Position numbers and translations under genes: made by a program. Shown here in pieces: positions 52,603 through 62,589 of a DNA stretch of 64,000 nt; position 1 is the stretch's first letter, and each line of letters starts with the position of its first letter. The stretch spans positions 1-64,000 of the forward strand of contig JAGYLA010000001.1 of the NCBI GenBank assembly GCA_018401215.1, written 5' to 3'. The DNA comes from Bacilli bacterium. GTDB taxonomy: Bacteria > Bacillota_I > Bacilli_A > MAG-NZ. A model generated the notes under the pieces. That model did no database searches and had not been told where the DNA came from. It worked only from the letters and a program-made list of their open reading frames with translations.

Positions 52603-53456
52603 ATCTAGAAATTGAGTTTAAACGGTTATTGACCGTCACCCTTGGATCGTTTTTGGCGGTCTTTGGTTTAACGTTTTTTATTGTACCCAATGAACTGGTC
52701 TCGGGCGGATTGACTGGCTATGCGATTCTCACTCGATATGGACTGTCGTTGATTGATGTCGACATTAGTTTGAGTATCCTGGTCGCGATGGTAAACATTC
52801 CAGTCATGGTCCTTGGATTCATTGGTGTATCCAGGAAATTTGTGTATTATTCGATGTATTCGATTGTGTTACAAGTGGTGTTGATTGGTTTGTTAGAAAA
52901 TGTTGAACCGATCTTTGCGAATGATTTGTTTGCAGGTTCAATCATCGGTGGTTTGATTGTCGGCGTTGGTGCAGCCATTACACTAAAAGCAGGGGCATCT
53001 CTTGGTGGCCTTGATATTGTCAGTCAGTTTTTTGCTTTGAGATACAACATTAGTGTTGGGTACGTTAGTATTGTTGCTAATGGCGCCATATTGGTACTCG
53101 CCTTTTTGTTGTTTGATCCTAACATTGCGCTATATACCTTGTTGATGTTTGTTGTCATTAATATGGTGGTTGACCGCGTTCATACAGCGTACAAACGAGT
53201 TCGTTTGGAGATTGTGACAGGTAGTGGCGATGAAGTGAAACAAGAGTTGATTTCTCATTACATCCGCGGTATTACATTGATGGATGGTGTTGGAGCATAC
53301 ACAGGCAGCAAACGAACTGTATTGTTGATGGTGACCCAGTCCCACGAAGTCTATGATGTGCAAAAAACAATCCTAACGATTGATCCAGATGCGTTTATTT
53401 CCATGTCCCCAGTGCGTCTGTTGGCTGGTAAATTCAATAAAGTGGTGATTAAGTAA
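52599..53456 (+). CDS. YitT family (DUF161/DUF2179) membrane protein
   Basis: FFIVPNELVSGGLTGYAIL; KAGASLGGLDIVSQF. Confidence 0.9.
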   Translation: MNLEIEFKRLLTVTLGSFLAVFGLTFFIVPNELVSGGLTGYAILTRYGLSLIDVDISLSILVAMVNIPVMVLGFIGVSRKFVYYSMYSIVLQVVLIGLLENVEPIFANDLFAGSIIGGLIVGVGAAITLKAGASLGGLDIVSQFFALRYNISVGYVSIVANGAILVLAFLLFDPNIALYTLLMFVVINMVVDRVHTAYKRVRLEIVTGSGDEVKQELISHYIRGITLMDGVGAYTGSKRTVLLMVTQSHEVYDVQKTILTIDPDAFISMSPVRLLAGKFNKVVIK

Positions 53457-53459
53457 TTT

Positions 53460-54308
53460 ATGGAATTTGAAGCGAAGCGTTTATTTTATATTTTTATCGG
53501 AGCATTGACATATGCTGCTGGTATCCAAATGTTCATTGTTCCTCAAGGGCTCTATACTGGTGGACTGACGGGATACGGTGTATTGTTTGTCAATTGGATG
53601 GCACGCAATGACATTGTGTTGAATTTGGGTGTGGTTGTCTTTTTGTTCAATTTTCCAGCCTATGTGTTTGGCTATTTTAACGTCTCCAAAAAATTTGTCT
53701 TTTATTCATTGATTGGGTTAACGATGCAATCGTTGTTGCTTGGATTTGACTTATTTCCAACCTTACCAATTAGTGACCCATTAACTGCCGCAATCTTTGG
53801 TGGATTGTTTTTGGGGGCTGGCTTTGCGATTGTCTTGCGGCAAGGGGCAGCGCTTGGTGGGCTGTCGGTGATTTCTCAGTTTATTAATATTCGTTACCAA
53901 ACAAGCATTGGCTACGTGAACTTGATTGCGAATGCGGGAGTGATTGTGTTGTCGGCTTTGCTATTTTCACCGATGATAGCGTTGTATACCCTACTTGTGT
54001 TTGTGATGGTGTCTGTTGTCGTTGACCGCTTGTATACGGCGTATCGCCGCGTTAAGATGGAAATCATTACCGAACATGGTGATGCGATCAAAGCGATGCT
54101 GTTAGAAAAGTTTGCTCACGGGATGACCGTTGTTGATGCCAAAGGCGGATATACTGGTAACAATAAATCGTTGTTTTTTATGATTGTTTATTCGCACGAA
54201 GCCTATTACATCAAACAAGCAATTGTCTCGCTTGATCCCAAAGCGTACATTACAAGGGAAGATGTTTACATGATGAATGGGTCATTCAAACACGTGCAAT
54301 TGCCATAG
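53460..54308 (+). CDS. YitT family membrane protein (paralog of upstream gene)
   Basis: MFIVPQGLYTGGLTGYGVL; RQGAALGGLSVISQFI. Confidence 0.9.
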   Translation: MEFEAKRLFYIFIGALTYAAGIQMFIVPQGLYTGGLTGYGVLFVNWMARNDIVLNLGVVVFLFNFPAYVFGYFNVSKKFVFYSLIGLTMQSLLLGFDLFPTLPISDPLTAAIFGGLFLGAGFAIVLRQGAALGGLSVISQFINIRYQTSIGYVNLIANAGVIVLSALLFSPMIALYTLLVFVMVSVVVDRLYTAYRRVKMEIITEHGDAIKAMLLEKFAHGMTVVDAKGGYTGNNKSLFFMIVYSHEAYYIKQAIVSLDPKAYITREDVYMMNGSFKHVQLP

Positions 54309-54316
54309 GAGAGGTT

Positions 54317-54655
54317 ATGATTGAAGTTCGCCCATGGGGCTCGTATGAAGTGTTGCTTGATACACCAAGCTACAAGGTCAAACGCATTGTTGTCAACGCA
54401 AATCAACAGTTGAGTTATCAATACCACTATAAGCGTCAAGAACATTGGACAATGGTTGAAGGTCAAGCAGAAGTGGTGCTGGATGATGTGACATATTCGC
54501 TCACAGCAGGAGAACACATTTTCATTCCGCTCCAAGCAAAACACCGAATTAAAAACACTGGTTCTGTGCCTTTGGTTTTTATCGAAGTACAGACCGGGAG
54601 TTATTTTGGCGAAGATGATATTGTTCGTCTTGTCGATGATTATGGACGTCTATAG
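54317..54655 (+). CDS. Cupin, mannose-6-phosphate isomerase type II-like
   Basis: RPWGSYEVLLDTPSYKVKRIVVNANQQLSYQYHYKRQEHWTMVEGQAEVVLDD. Confidence 0.85.
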   Translation: MIEVRPWGSYEVLLDTPSYKVKRIVVNANQQLSYQYHYKRQEHWTMVEGQAEVVLDDVTYSLTAGEHIFIPLQAKHRIKNTGSVPLVFIEVQTGSYFGEDDIVRLVDDYGRL

Positions 54656-54667
54656 ACGTCCTTTTTG
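54643..54667 (+). terminator. Terminator after the cupin gene
   Basis: ggacgtctatagacgtccttttt. Confidence 0.75.
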
Positions 54668-54695
54668 ATAGATTAAATCTAGTGAAGTTGCTACA

Positions 54696-55256
54696 ATGAT
54701 GCGTATGAAACCAACAACCAAGCAATTATTTACTACATTTTTTAAAGTTGGCGCTTTTACGATTGGCGGCGGGTATGCGATGATTCCCGTCATCGAAGCC
54801 GAACTGGTCAACAAACAACATTGGTTAACCACCGATGAATTTTATGATGCAGTCAGTGTGGCCCAAGCGATTCCTGGGATTATTGCGGTTCACATGGCGA
54901 TGAATATGGGATACAAACTCGGTGGTGTCAAAGGGGCAGCGTTTAGTATGCTTGGTGTGATTTTACCTTCGTTTCTAATGATTCTTGGGATTGCGAGTTT
55001 GTTCTTGCAACTTGATGACATCAGTCCGCTTGTAACGTCTGCATTTCGGGGAATTCGTGTCAGCGTGGTTGCCTTGATTGTGTATGCTGGATACAGATTA
55101 TTCAATTCGTCTGCCAATCGTTGGAAGGTGCTGATTGGCGTTGCGATATTTTCCTTGGTGTATTTCACTACTGTCAATCCGTTTTTCGTGATTCTTGGTG
55201 TCGTTATTGTTGCGAACTTTTTACCACCAGGAGGACAAACCCATGCGAATCATTAA
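54696..55256 (+). CDS. Short CHR-domain chromate transporter-like protein
   Basis: FFKVGAFTIGGGYAMIPVIEAELVNKQHWLTTDEFYDAVSVAQAIPGIIAVHMA. Confidence 0.92.
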   Translation: MMRMKPTTKQLFTTFFKVGAFTIGGGYAMIPVIEAELVNKQHWLTTDEFYDAVSVAQAIPGIIAVHMAMNMGYKLGGVKGAAFSMLGVILPSFLMILGIASLFLQLDDISPLVTSAFRGIRVSVVALIVYAGYRLFNSSANRWKVLIGVAIFSLVYFTTVNPFFVILGVVIVANFLPPGGQTHANH

Positions 55257-55788
55257 TTTATGGTGGCAGTTTTTCTTGATTGGACTTGTCGCCTTTGGTG
55301 GTGGGACCGCAATCATTCCATTGTTGCAACGAGTGTTTGTTGACGATCAAGGGTGGTTGACCTTGCCGATGTTTGTCGACATTATTGGCTTGTCACAAGT
55401 TACACCAGGACCGATTGCAATCAACGCCGCAACGTTCATTGGATATCAAACAATCTTTTTGGATTCGGCTTCCATTCCACTAGCAGTGGTCGGTTCAACG
55501 GTCGCAACTCTAGGGGTGATTATGATGCCTTCATTGTTGATGGGACTTGTTCTGCGGTTTGAACAACGGGGCAATGTAAAACAACGAATGAATAAGATTC
55601 TGTGGTGGCTTCGTCCAGCTTTGGTTGGCTTGATTAGCGTCAGTGCAGTCACGATTGGTGAGTTGTCAATTGAAACTGGATTGCAAGTCGTTTTGTTTGT
55701 CATTGCATTCGGATTATTGCTTAGTAAAAAAGTTCATCCAATTGCGATTATCGTGCTTGGAGCAATTAGTGGAATATTGTTGTTTTAA
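55243..55788 (+). CDS. Short CHR-domain chromate transporter-like protein (partner)
   Basis: FFLIGLVAFGGGTAIIPLLQRVFVDDQGWLTLPMFVDIIGLSQVTPGPIAINAATFIGY. Confidence 0.92.
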   Translation: MRIINLWWQFFLIGLVAFGGGTAIIPLLQRVFVDDQGWLTLPMFVDIIGLSQVTPGPIAINAATFIGYQTIFLDSASIPLAVVGSTVATLGVIMMPSLLMGLVLRFEQRGNVKQRMNKILWWLRPALVGLISVSAVTIGELSIETGLQVVLFVIAFGLLLSKKVHPIAIIVLGAISGILLF

Positions 55789-55793
55789 ACTGC

Positions 55794-55822
55794 TTGACAA
55801 AGGCTCTTAAGGGTACTAATAT
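55794..55822 (+). promoter_or_regulatory. Consensus-like sigma-A promoter for rplM-rpsI
   Basis: TTGACA - 17 nt - TATAAT-like TAATAT. Confidence 0.8.
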
Positions 55823-55893
55823 AACAGTACTGCGTTTTTAATTACCAGCGATATGACACATTGCATTATCGTTACCATAGAAAGTAGAAAACC

Positions 55894-56328
55894 ATGAATT
55901 CATTTATGCAAAAAAAAGAAGCTGTTGAAAGACAGTGGCATGTGATAGACGCGTCAGGAACGCCACTTGGTCGTTTGGCATCTGAAGCGGCTTCCTTGAT
56001 CAAAGGAAAACACAAACCAACATTTACGCCCCATGTCGATGGTGGCGATTATGTCATTGTGATCAATGCGGACCAATTTGTTTTTACCGGCAACAAGGAA
56101 AATACAAAATTATATCGCAAGCATTCTGGTTGGATTGGTGGTTTGAAAACAAGAACCGGAAAACAAATGAAAGAATCCCATCCAGAAAAAGTCATTCAAC
56201 TTGCCGTTCATGGCATGTTACCAAAAACCAGACTGGGCGATAATATGCGAGTTCGTTTGTATGTTTACACCGACAGCAATCATCCACATGTTGCCCAAAA
56301 ACCTCAAAGCTATGTTGTGAAAGGATAA
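55894..56328 (+). CDS. rplM: Ribosomal protein L13
   Basis: [45 protein letters not shown]. Confidence 0.97.
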   Translation: MNSFMQKKEAVERQWHVIDASGTPLGRLASEAASLIKGKHKPTFTPHVDGGDYVIVINADQFVFTGNKENTKLYRKHSGWIGGLKTRTGKQMKESHPEKVIQLAVHGMLPKTRLGDNMRVRLYVYTDSNHPHVAQKPQSYVVKG

Positions 56329-56332
56329 TCCA

Positions 56333-56731
56333 ATGGCAAAAGCACAAGTTCAATATTTAGGTACTGGCCGTCGCAAGCAATCCGTTGCTCGGGTACGTTT
56401 GCTCCCAGGAACTGGAAAGTTTTTAATCAATACCCGTCCATTTGAAGATTACATTCCTTCGGCACAAACTCGTCTTGATGTGATGCAACCTCTTGTATTG
56501 ACGAAAACAGAAAAGAATTATGATGTATTAGTCAATGTGTATGGCGGTGGCGTCTCAGGCCAAGCTGGCGCAATTCGTCACGGAATTTCTCGTGCACTCT
56601 TAGAAGTGTCGATCGATTTCAGAGGTAATTTGAAAAAAGCTGGGTTCTTAACTCGTGACCCAAGAGCCAAAGAACGTTACAAATACGGATTGAAAAAAGC
56701 TCGTAAATCCTCACAGTTCTCAAAACGTTAA
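56333..56731 (+). CDS. rpsI: Ribosomal protein S9
   Basis: [27 protein letters not shown]...[27 protein letters not shown]. Confidence 0.97.
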   Translation: MAKAQVQYLGTGRRKQSVARVRLLPGTGKFLINTRPFEDYIPSAQTRLDVMQPLVLTKTEKNYDVLVNVYGGGVSGQAGAIRHGISRALLEVSIDFRGNLKKAGFLTRDPRAKERYKYGLKKARKSSQFSKR

Positions 56732-56738
56732 TCACGCT

Positions 56739-56764
56739 AAAGACATGGAAGCATGTCTTTTTTC
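56739..56764 (+). terminator. Terminator after rpsI
   Basis: aaagacatggaagcatgtcttttttc. Confidence 0.75.
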
Positions 56765-56823
56765 TATGGTAAAATTAACCCGACTCTTTTAGGGTTTATT
56801 GAGAAAAATTAAGGGGTTTTCAT

Positions 56824-57654
56824 ATGTTGCATGAGTCATTCGCAAATGAACGAACCAGATTAGTCAAACGATTTGTCCCTGGCTCGCTTGGGCTATTGTT
56901 GCTTGGGTTTATCTTGTCGTTTTTATGGATTTATTTTGCTGCACTCATGGTAGTTGGTGCAATCGGAATCGCTGTGTTTATGATTCAACTGCAACGAGCG
57001 ACCGCTTCATTCAAAGACACGATACTGGACCGTGTGTTGGAAGAATTTTTTGAAGAGTACTCTCACAACAAAACAGCAGGACTCTCGTTGTTTGATGTAT
57101 TGGAATCAGAGCTGCTTGATAAACCCGACCGCTATTTTGCGAATGATTTTATTCAAGGAGTCCATCAAGGGGTTGGCTTTGCGATGTCGGATGTGACGAT
57201 GCAGCGAGTGACCAGCAATGGTAAAACTACGACCGTGTCTACCTACTTTCGTGGTCCGGTGATGATTTTCGATTTTCATAAGGAAACGAAAGGGAAGTTG
57301 ATTGTGCAACAAACTCGCCGCGGGAAGTTGTTTACACAATACAAATCGGTTGCATTAGAGAGTGTTGATTTTAATAAGCGATTTCGCACGTATGCGACCA
57401 ATGATAAGTTGGCGTTCTTTATTTTAACGCCGCATTTTATGGAACGGATGCAACGCTTGGAAGATGAAATTCCTGGCAATTTTTATTTTTCATTCATTAA
57501 TGGGAAGATGTATGTCGCACTTCATAACAATCAAGACCTCTTTGAAGTCAATATGTTTGGTACAATTAGTGAGAAGATTTATGACCGGTTCTATCATGAA
57601 ATAAAAATTATAGTGGATTTGATCGAAGAACTTCGACTCAATCCCAACTTATAG
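56824..57654 (+). CDS. DUF3137-like membrane protein (LemA partner)
   Basis: Two adjacent TM helices then soluble domain with YFRGPVMIFDFHKETKGKLIV; directly upstream of lemA. Confidence 0.7.
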   Translation: MLHESFANERTRLVKRFVPGSLGLLLLGFILSFLWIYFAALMVVGAIGIAVFMIQLQRATASFKDTILDRVLEEFFEEYSHNKTAGLSLFDVLESELLDKPDRYFANDFIQGVHQGVGFAMSDVTMQRVTSNGKTTTVSTYFRGPVMIFDFHKETKGKLIVQQTRRGKLFTQYKSVALESVDFNKRFRTYATNDKLAFFILTPHFMERMQRLEDEIPGNFYFSFINGKMYVALHNNQDLFEVNMFGTISEKIYDRFYHEIKIIVDLIEELRLNPNL

Positions 57655-57663
57655 GAGGAATGC

Positions 57664-58206
57664 ATGGAATTTCTTTATCTTGGATTAGGTATTGTTGTCG
57701 TTGTTGGGTTGTGGTTTGTCTCTACCATGAACCGTTTTCGTGTGTTGCAAGTGAAAATCAATGAAGCACTTAGTGGTATTGATGTGGCGTTGACCAAACG
57801 TTTTGATGTATTAACGAAAATGTGGGACTTGGTGAAAAAGTATATGGAGTTTGAACAATCCACATTAGAAAAAGTGGTCAAACTTCGCCAAACTGCCAAA
57901 GCCACTGTTAGTGATCAACAAGAATTAAATAATGGGTTAAATGAAATGGCATCGCAGTTGAACGTGGTGTTGGAACAATACCCCGAACTGCGAGCAACCG
58001 AAAACATGCAAGAATTGCAGCGCAGTGTTCGAGATGTCGAAGAACATTTGCAAGCGGCTCGTCGACTGTTCAACTCCAACGTGTCCATCTACAATCAATC
58101 GATTGTTGTATTTCCCAATTCACTTGTCGCCTCAGCGATTCAAGCAACCAAATCAGAATTCTTTGAAGCCGATTCTGACAAACGAACTGACGTCACATTT
58201 AACTAA
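57664..58206 (+). CDS. lemA: LemA family protein
   Basis: NEALSGIDVALTKRFDVLTKMWDLVKKYMEFEQSTLEKVVKLRQTA; ARRLFNSNVSIYNQSIVVFPNSLVA. Confidence 0.92.
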   Translation: MEFLYLGLGIVVVVGLWFVSTMNRFRVLQVKINEALSGIDVALTKRFDVLTKMWDLVKKYMEFEQSTLEKVVKLRQTAKATVSDQQELNNGLNEMASQLNVVLEQYPELRATENMQELQRSVRDVEEHLQAARRLFNSNVSIYNQSIVVFPNSLVASAIQATKSEFFEADSDKRTDVTFN

Positions 58207-58232
58207 TCCCTCGCAAGAGGGATGTTCTTTTT
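58204..58232 (+). terminator. Terminator after lemA
   Basis: atccctcgcaagagggatgttctttt. Confidence 0.65.
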
Positions 58233-58279
58233 ATAGGGTAGAGTCTAAGGTATAATGGAGACAGAAAGTGAGTCCATTC

Positions 58280-59680
58280 ATGGTAAAAACTAGGTTTGCT
58301 CCAAGCCCTACTGGCTTTATTCACGTTGGTAATTTACGAACGGCAATTTTTACTTACTTGATTGCCAAACAACAAGGCGGTCATTTTGCCTTGCGAATCG
58401 AGGACACCGACCAAGGTCGCTTGGTGGATGGGGCACTAGATGCGATTAAAAATACGCTCACGGCTTGTGGCTTATTGTGGAACGAAGGGCCTGATGTCGG
58501 AGGACCTGATGGACCATACATTCAGTCGCAACGATTACCAATTTATCAGCAACACGCTCATCAACTTGTGGAAAGCAAGCGAGCGTATCGTTGTTACTGC
58601 GATGAAGCGCGGTTGGATTCACTGCGTGAGCTTGCTCAAGCAAACAAAGAAACCTTTATTTACGATCAGCACTGTTTAACGTTGTCTGATGAAACGCGGG
58701 CAAAGTATGAGCGTGAACAGACTCCATATGTGATTCGCCAATTAACACCAAGTACAGGGTCGACCTCATTTACCTGTGAGGTTTATGGTCCGATTACCAT
58801 TGAAAATGATCAAATTGAAGACCAGATATTACTCAAGTCTGATGGCTATCCAACGTACAACTTTGCCAACGTTGTGGACGATCATTTGATGCATATTTCA
58901 CATGTTGTACGGGGCAATGAATACTTGACTTCAACCCCTAAGTACACGTTGTTGTATCAAGCGTTTGGCTGGGAAGAACCACGCTACATTCATTTGCCGC
59001 TCGTTGTCAAAGCTGATGGAAAGAAACTATCAAAACGAGATGGTGACGCGTACTTCAGTGATTTTTTCAACAAAGGGTATTTGCCAGCAGCGATGGTCAA
59101 TTATTTGTCATTGCTTGGCTGGGCTCCTCCCACCAATCAAGAGATTTATAGCTTACCGCAATTAGTAGATGCGTTTGATGTCTCTCGCATCAATACAAGT
59201 CCTGCGGTGTTTGATGTTGCTAAACTCAATTGGGTCAATGCTCAATGGATCAAAGCATTGCCAGAAGCCGAGTACCTTGAGCTCGTCCTTCCTTTTATTC
59301 ATGCAGATGTTCAGATCCACACCAAACGTCAACTTGCGAGTTTGTTTCAAGAACGACTCGATTACTTGGCTCAAATTTCTGACCACATTGAACAGTTTTA
59401 TCATCCGACGCCTGATGCAGAGACACTAGAGTATATGAATGCTTCGGACCATTCTGTGGTACTACATGCGTTTGCTAGAGCATTAGAACCATTAGAGGAC
59501 TTCTCACCAGCAGCAATCAAACAATTGATCACTGATGTAGGTGTTGCGTGTAGCATCAAAGGCAAAGATTTGTTTATGCCAATTCGAATTCAAACAACTG
59601 GGGTGATGCATGGCCCTGATTTGCCTCGATCATTAGCAATTTTAGGGAAGACTGAAGTGTTGCGTCGCTTGAACGGATGA
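58280..59680 (+). CDS. gltX: Glutamyl-tRNA synthetase
   Basis: TRFAPSPTGFIHVGNLRTAIF; KLSKRDGDAYF. Confidence 0.96.
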   Translation: MVKTRFAPSPTGFIHVGNLRTAIFTYLIAKQQGGHFALRIEDTDQGRLVDGALDAIKNTLTACGLLWNEGPDVGGPDGPYIQSQRLPIYQQHAHQLVESKRAYRCYCDEARLDSLRELAQANKETFIYDQHCLTLSDETRAKYEREQTPYVIRQLTPSTGSTSFTCEVYGPITIENDQIEDQILLKSDGYPTYNFANVVDDHLMHISHVVRGNEYLTSTPKYTLLYQAFGWEEPRYIHLPLVVKADGKKLSKRDGDAYFSDFFNKGYLPAAMVNYLSLLGWAPPTNQEIYSLPQLVDAFDVSRINTSPAVFDVAKLNWVNAQWIKALPEAEYLELVLPFIHADVQIHTKRQLASLFQERLDYLAQISDHIEQFYHPTPDAETLEYMNASDHSVVLHAFARALEPLEDFSPAAIKQLITDVGVACSIKGKDLFMPIRIQTTGVMHGPDLPRSLAILGKTEVLRRLNG

Positions 59681-60831
59681 AAAAAGGACTCGTACTTGTC
59701 GCCATCTTGTTGTTGAGTGCGTGTGATAATCCACCGTTAGACATCCGTCAAGAACTATTAACAACATTAAGGGCGCAGCGCAGTTTTACTGTTGAAGAAT
59801 CCTTTGAATGGAATCGCTTTGCGACATTAAATGATGCGCCATGGAACCTTTTAGTTGAACTCAATACCACGATTGATTTTGAAAACAATCGCTATTTTGT
59901 CGATCACCAAATCGATGAAGAGACAAATATAAACCGTGTCGTTGAGCGCACGTTATTTGATGCTGCAAGTTATAAAAACATTTATTCACGCAATGCAGCG
60001 ATTCGCGTGGATCGACAATGGTACAACTTGGAATTGCCCCTGATCAATGCGATTGGATTAGGAAGTATTGACCCGGTGTATGTTGTTAGTGAATTGCTGT
60101 TGAACAACTCAGAATTGTATTACAAATCCGATGCGGGAGTAACGGGTGATATTAGTAGCTTTCGAATCGCAGTGGTGACGATTCCAAACGACGTCTTTGA
60201 GGACATCCTCGAACACACAGTTGCTCCGTATGTTGATTTTCCTTACACGTACACAGTGACAGCAGAGCTGCGGTTTAATGATGCGTATGAAATTACATCC
60301 ATTGCCTTTGACTTGAACCATTTGCTTCGTCAATACGAAGATTATTTTAGCGTCCAACAAGGTGCGATGTTTAACTCATTATCAGGAAGCTATTCCTTGG
60401 AGTATCGTAATTATAATGCTGTTAACGTGTCAGAATTACCAATTGGGATAACGTTCCAACCATCAACAATCGAACTTGCTGACGTTGCCTTGGCCGTCGA
60501 ACAGTCCACGATTCTTCAACCACTGTTTACGACCGTGGTTGATCAAGAAACGGGGGAGTCATCGCTGCAAACGACGCTTGTATTTGAACAAGCGGGTCGG
60601 ATTGCCCTGATTGAAGTGATTGGCATTTCAAAGGGACAAATCGTTTTCAATACTCAGCAGCAGATTGTCAGGATGCGTGCAGACCGACCGTTGCAACTTG
60701 AACAGATGAATACAAGTACACCGCTCGATGAATTGTACATAACGATTCGTTATCTTGAGCAGCAACGTTCGAATGTCGTTTTCGAAACATTGAATGCCAC
60801 TGCACTGTTACAAGCTTATTTTGGCGATTAA
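59677..60831 (+). CDS. Lipoprotein of unknown function (384 aa)
   Basis: MKKGLVLVAILLLSAC lipobox; ATGA overlap with gltX. Confidence 0.7.
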   Translation: MKKGLVLVAILLLSACDNPPLDIRQELLTTLRAQRSFTVEESFEWNRFATLNDAPWNLLVELNTTIDFENNRYFVDHQIDEETNINRVVERTLFDAASYKNIYSRNAAIRVDRQWYNLELPLINAIGLGSIDPVYVVSELLLNNSELYYKSDAGVTGDISSFRIAVVTIPNDVFEDILEHTVAPYVDFPYTYTVTAELRFNDAYEITSIAFDLNHLLRQYEDYFSVQQGAMFNSLSGSYSLEYRNYNAVNVSELPIGITFQPSTIELADVALAVEQSTILQPLFTTVVDQETGESSLQTTLVFEQAGRIALIEVIGISKGQIVFNTQQQIVRMRADRPLQLEQMNTSTPLDELYITIRYLEQQRSNVVFETLNATALLQAYFGD

Positions 60832-60849
60832 TTTTTCCAATCGATTTCG

Positions 60850-60877
60850 TTCAATAACGTGACCGGATTGATATAAT
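60850..60877 (+). promoter_or_regulatory. Promoter upstream of cysS
   Basis: TTCAAT - 16 nt - TATAAT close to ATG. Confidence 0.5.
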
Positions 60878-60886
60878 GAGAGAACA

Positions 60887-62212
60887 ATGAAACTATATAA
60901 CACACTAACAAATCAATTTGAGGAACTGCAGCCGATTGTACCTGGACGCATTAGCATGTACGTCTGTGGACCAACGGTGTATTCTCATATTCATATTGGC
61001 AACGCAAGACCGTTGATTGTTTTTGATGTCGTGCGTCGATACTTGATGCATCAAGGGTACGACGTTCGCTATGTCATGAACATTACTGACGTCAATGACA
61101 AAATCACTGAACAAGCAAGCAAAGAACAAACGAGCGAAGCACTGATTGCCCAAACGTATACGCAAAGTTTCTTTGATGATTTTACGAAGCTACAAAACTT
61201 ACCACCTTCCTCCTTCATTAAAGTAAGTGATTCGATCGAATCCATCATTCAGTACATCCAACGATTGATTGATGAGGGGTTTGCCTATCAAGTCGACAAC
61301 GATGTGTTCTTTCGCGTTGAAAAGATTGAAGAATACGGTCGTTTGAGTGGTCAAGTCAAAGCCGATTTGATCAGTGGGTCTCGAGTCGATATCGATCCGC
61401 GAAAAGAATCGCCGCTTGATTTTGTGATTTGGAAATCTAACGCGAATGCAGATTCGTTTGTATCCCCGTTTGGTCAAGGCCGACCAGGATGGCACACTGA
61501 ATGTAGTTGTATGATTGAAGATACCTTTTCATCACTCATTGATATTCATGGGGGAGGGTCTGATTTGCGGTTTCCTCATCATGAAAACGAAATGGCTCAA
61601 TCTTTAGCATTGAATAATCATACGTTAGCCAACGTGTGGATGCACAATGCCCGCATTGAGATGGGTGATGAAAAGATGAGCAAGTCCCTTGGAAACATTA
61701 TTGTTGTCAAGGACTTACTTCATGATTACGACCCCAATGCATTGCGATTGTATGTCTTATCCGTCCATTACCGTACGCCATTTTCGTTTCGCTTTGAACA
61801 AGTAGAATTTTATAAAACAGAATGGGAACGCATGCAACGCACGATGGTTCAATTGCATGTTGAACTTGATGTTCAACAAGCGTTCAACCAAAAAGTTGAT
61901 GAGACGTGGATTGATCGTTTGCACGGTGCGATGGACCAAGACTTTAACACTGCGAATGTATTGAGTGATTTGTACGCCATTATGAAATCGATCAATGCTG
62001 CGGTTCGTGCCAACGAGTCGCTTGTGATGGCGACGTTGTACAACACCGTCCTTGAGTACAGTTCCGTGCTTGGCCTACGCTTTGAGTTACCTCGCTTGAG
62101 TGCAAAAGACCGAATGCTCTATAGTGACTGGGTGGACGCCAGAGAAAGCAAAGATTATGATCGCGCTGATACCTTACGTAGTGCGTTAATGGAACGCGGG
62201 ATCTTAATGTGA
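60887..62212 (+). CDS. cysS: Cysteinyl-tRNA synthetase
   Basis: YVCGPTVYSHIHIGNARPLIVFD; KMSKSLGN. Confidence 0.97.
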   Translation: MKLYNTLTNQFEELQPIVPGRISMYVCGPTVYSHIHIGNARPLIVFDVVRRYLMHQGYDVRYVMNITDVNDKITEQASKEQTSEALIAQTYTQSFFDDFTKLQNLPPSSFIKVSDSIESIIQYIQRLIDEGFAYQVDNDVFFRVEKIEEYGRLSGQVKADLISGSRVDIDPRKESPLDFVIWKSNANADSFVSPFGQGRPGWHTECSCMIEDTFSSLIDIHGGGSDLRFPHHENEMAQSLALNNHTLANVWMHNARIEMGDEKMSKSLGNIIVVKDLLHDYDPNALRLYVLSVHYRTPFSFRFEQVEFYKTEWERMQRTMVQLHVELDVQQAFNQKVDETWIDRLHGAMDQDFNTANVLSDLYAIMKSINAAVRANESLVMATLYNTVLEYSSVLGLRFELPRLSAKDRMLYSDWVDARESKDYDRADTLRSALMERGILM

Positions 62213-62589
62213 ATGCGTTACAACTTGCGTACTTAGGGGATAGCGTATTGGAAGTGTATGTACGCAAGCATTTGTTACAGCAACAAATAGGTTCGATTGA
62301 GCAACTGCATAAGCGAACGGTTCATTTTACCAATGCAAAATCACAAGCAAAATTTTTGGAAGAGTTGATGTTAGAGTTGGATGACGATGAAATTGCTACG
62401 GTAAAAAAAGGCCGCAACTCTCAAGCCAGCCAAGGCAAAAAGTCAGCAACGATGATTGAATATAAATACGCAACAGGACTCGAGACATTACTCGGTCAAT
62501 TGTATTTGGATGACATTACTCGTCTAGAGACGGTGGTGCAACGCTACATAGAGATAGGAAGCAATCATGGCCATACGATTAAGCGGTAA
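62209..62589 (+). CDS. mrnC: Mini-ribonuclease 3
   Basis: LAYLGDSVLEVYVRKHLL; RGRNSQASQGKKSATMIEYKYATGLETLLGQLYL-like (KKGRNSQ...). Confidence 0.93.
   Translation: MNALQLAYLGDSVLEVYVRKHLLQQQIGSIEQLHKRTVHFTNAKSQAKFLEELMLELDDDEIATVKKGRNSQASQGKKSATMIEYKYATGLETLLGQLYLDDITRLETVVQRYIEIGSNHGHTIKR

Noticed and set aside
55823-55893. L13-type autoregulatory leader upstream of rplM
   Set aside because: Only a weak gcgata/tatcgt pairing was visible; not enough to call without a covariance model search
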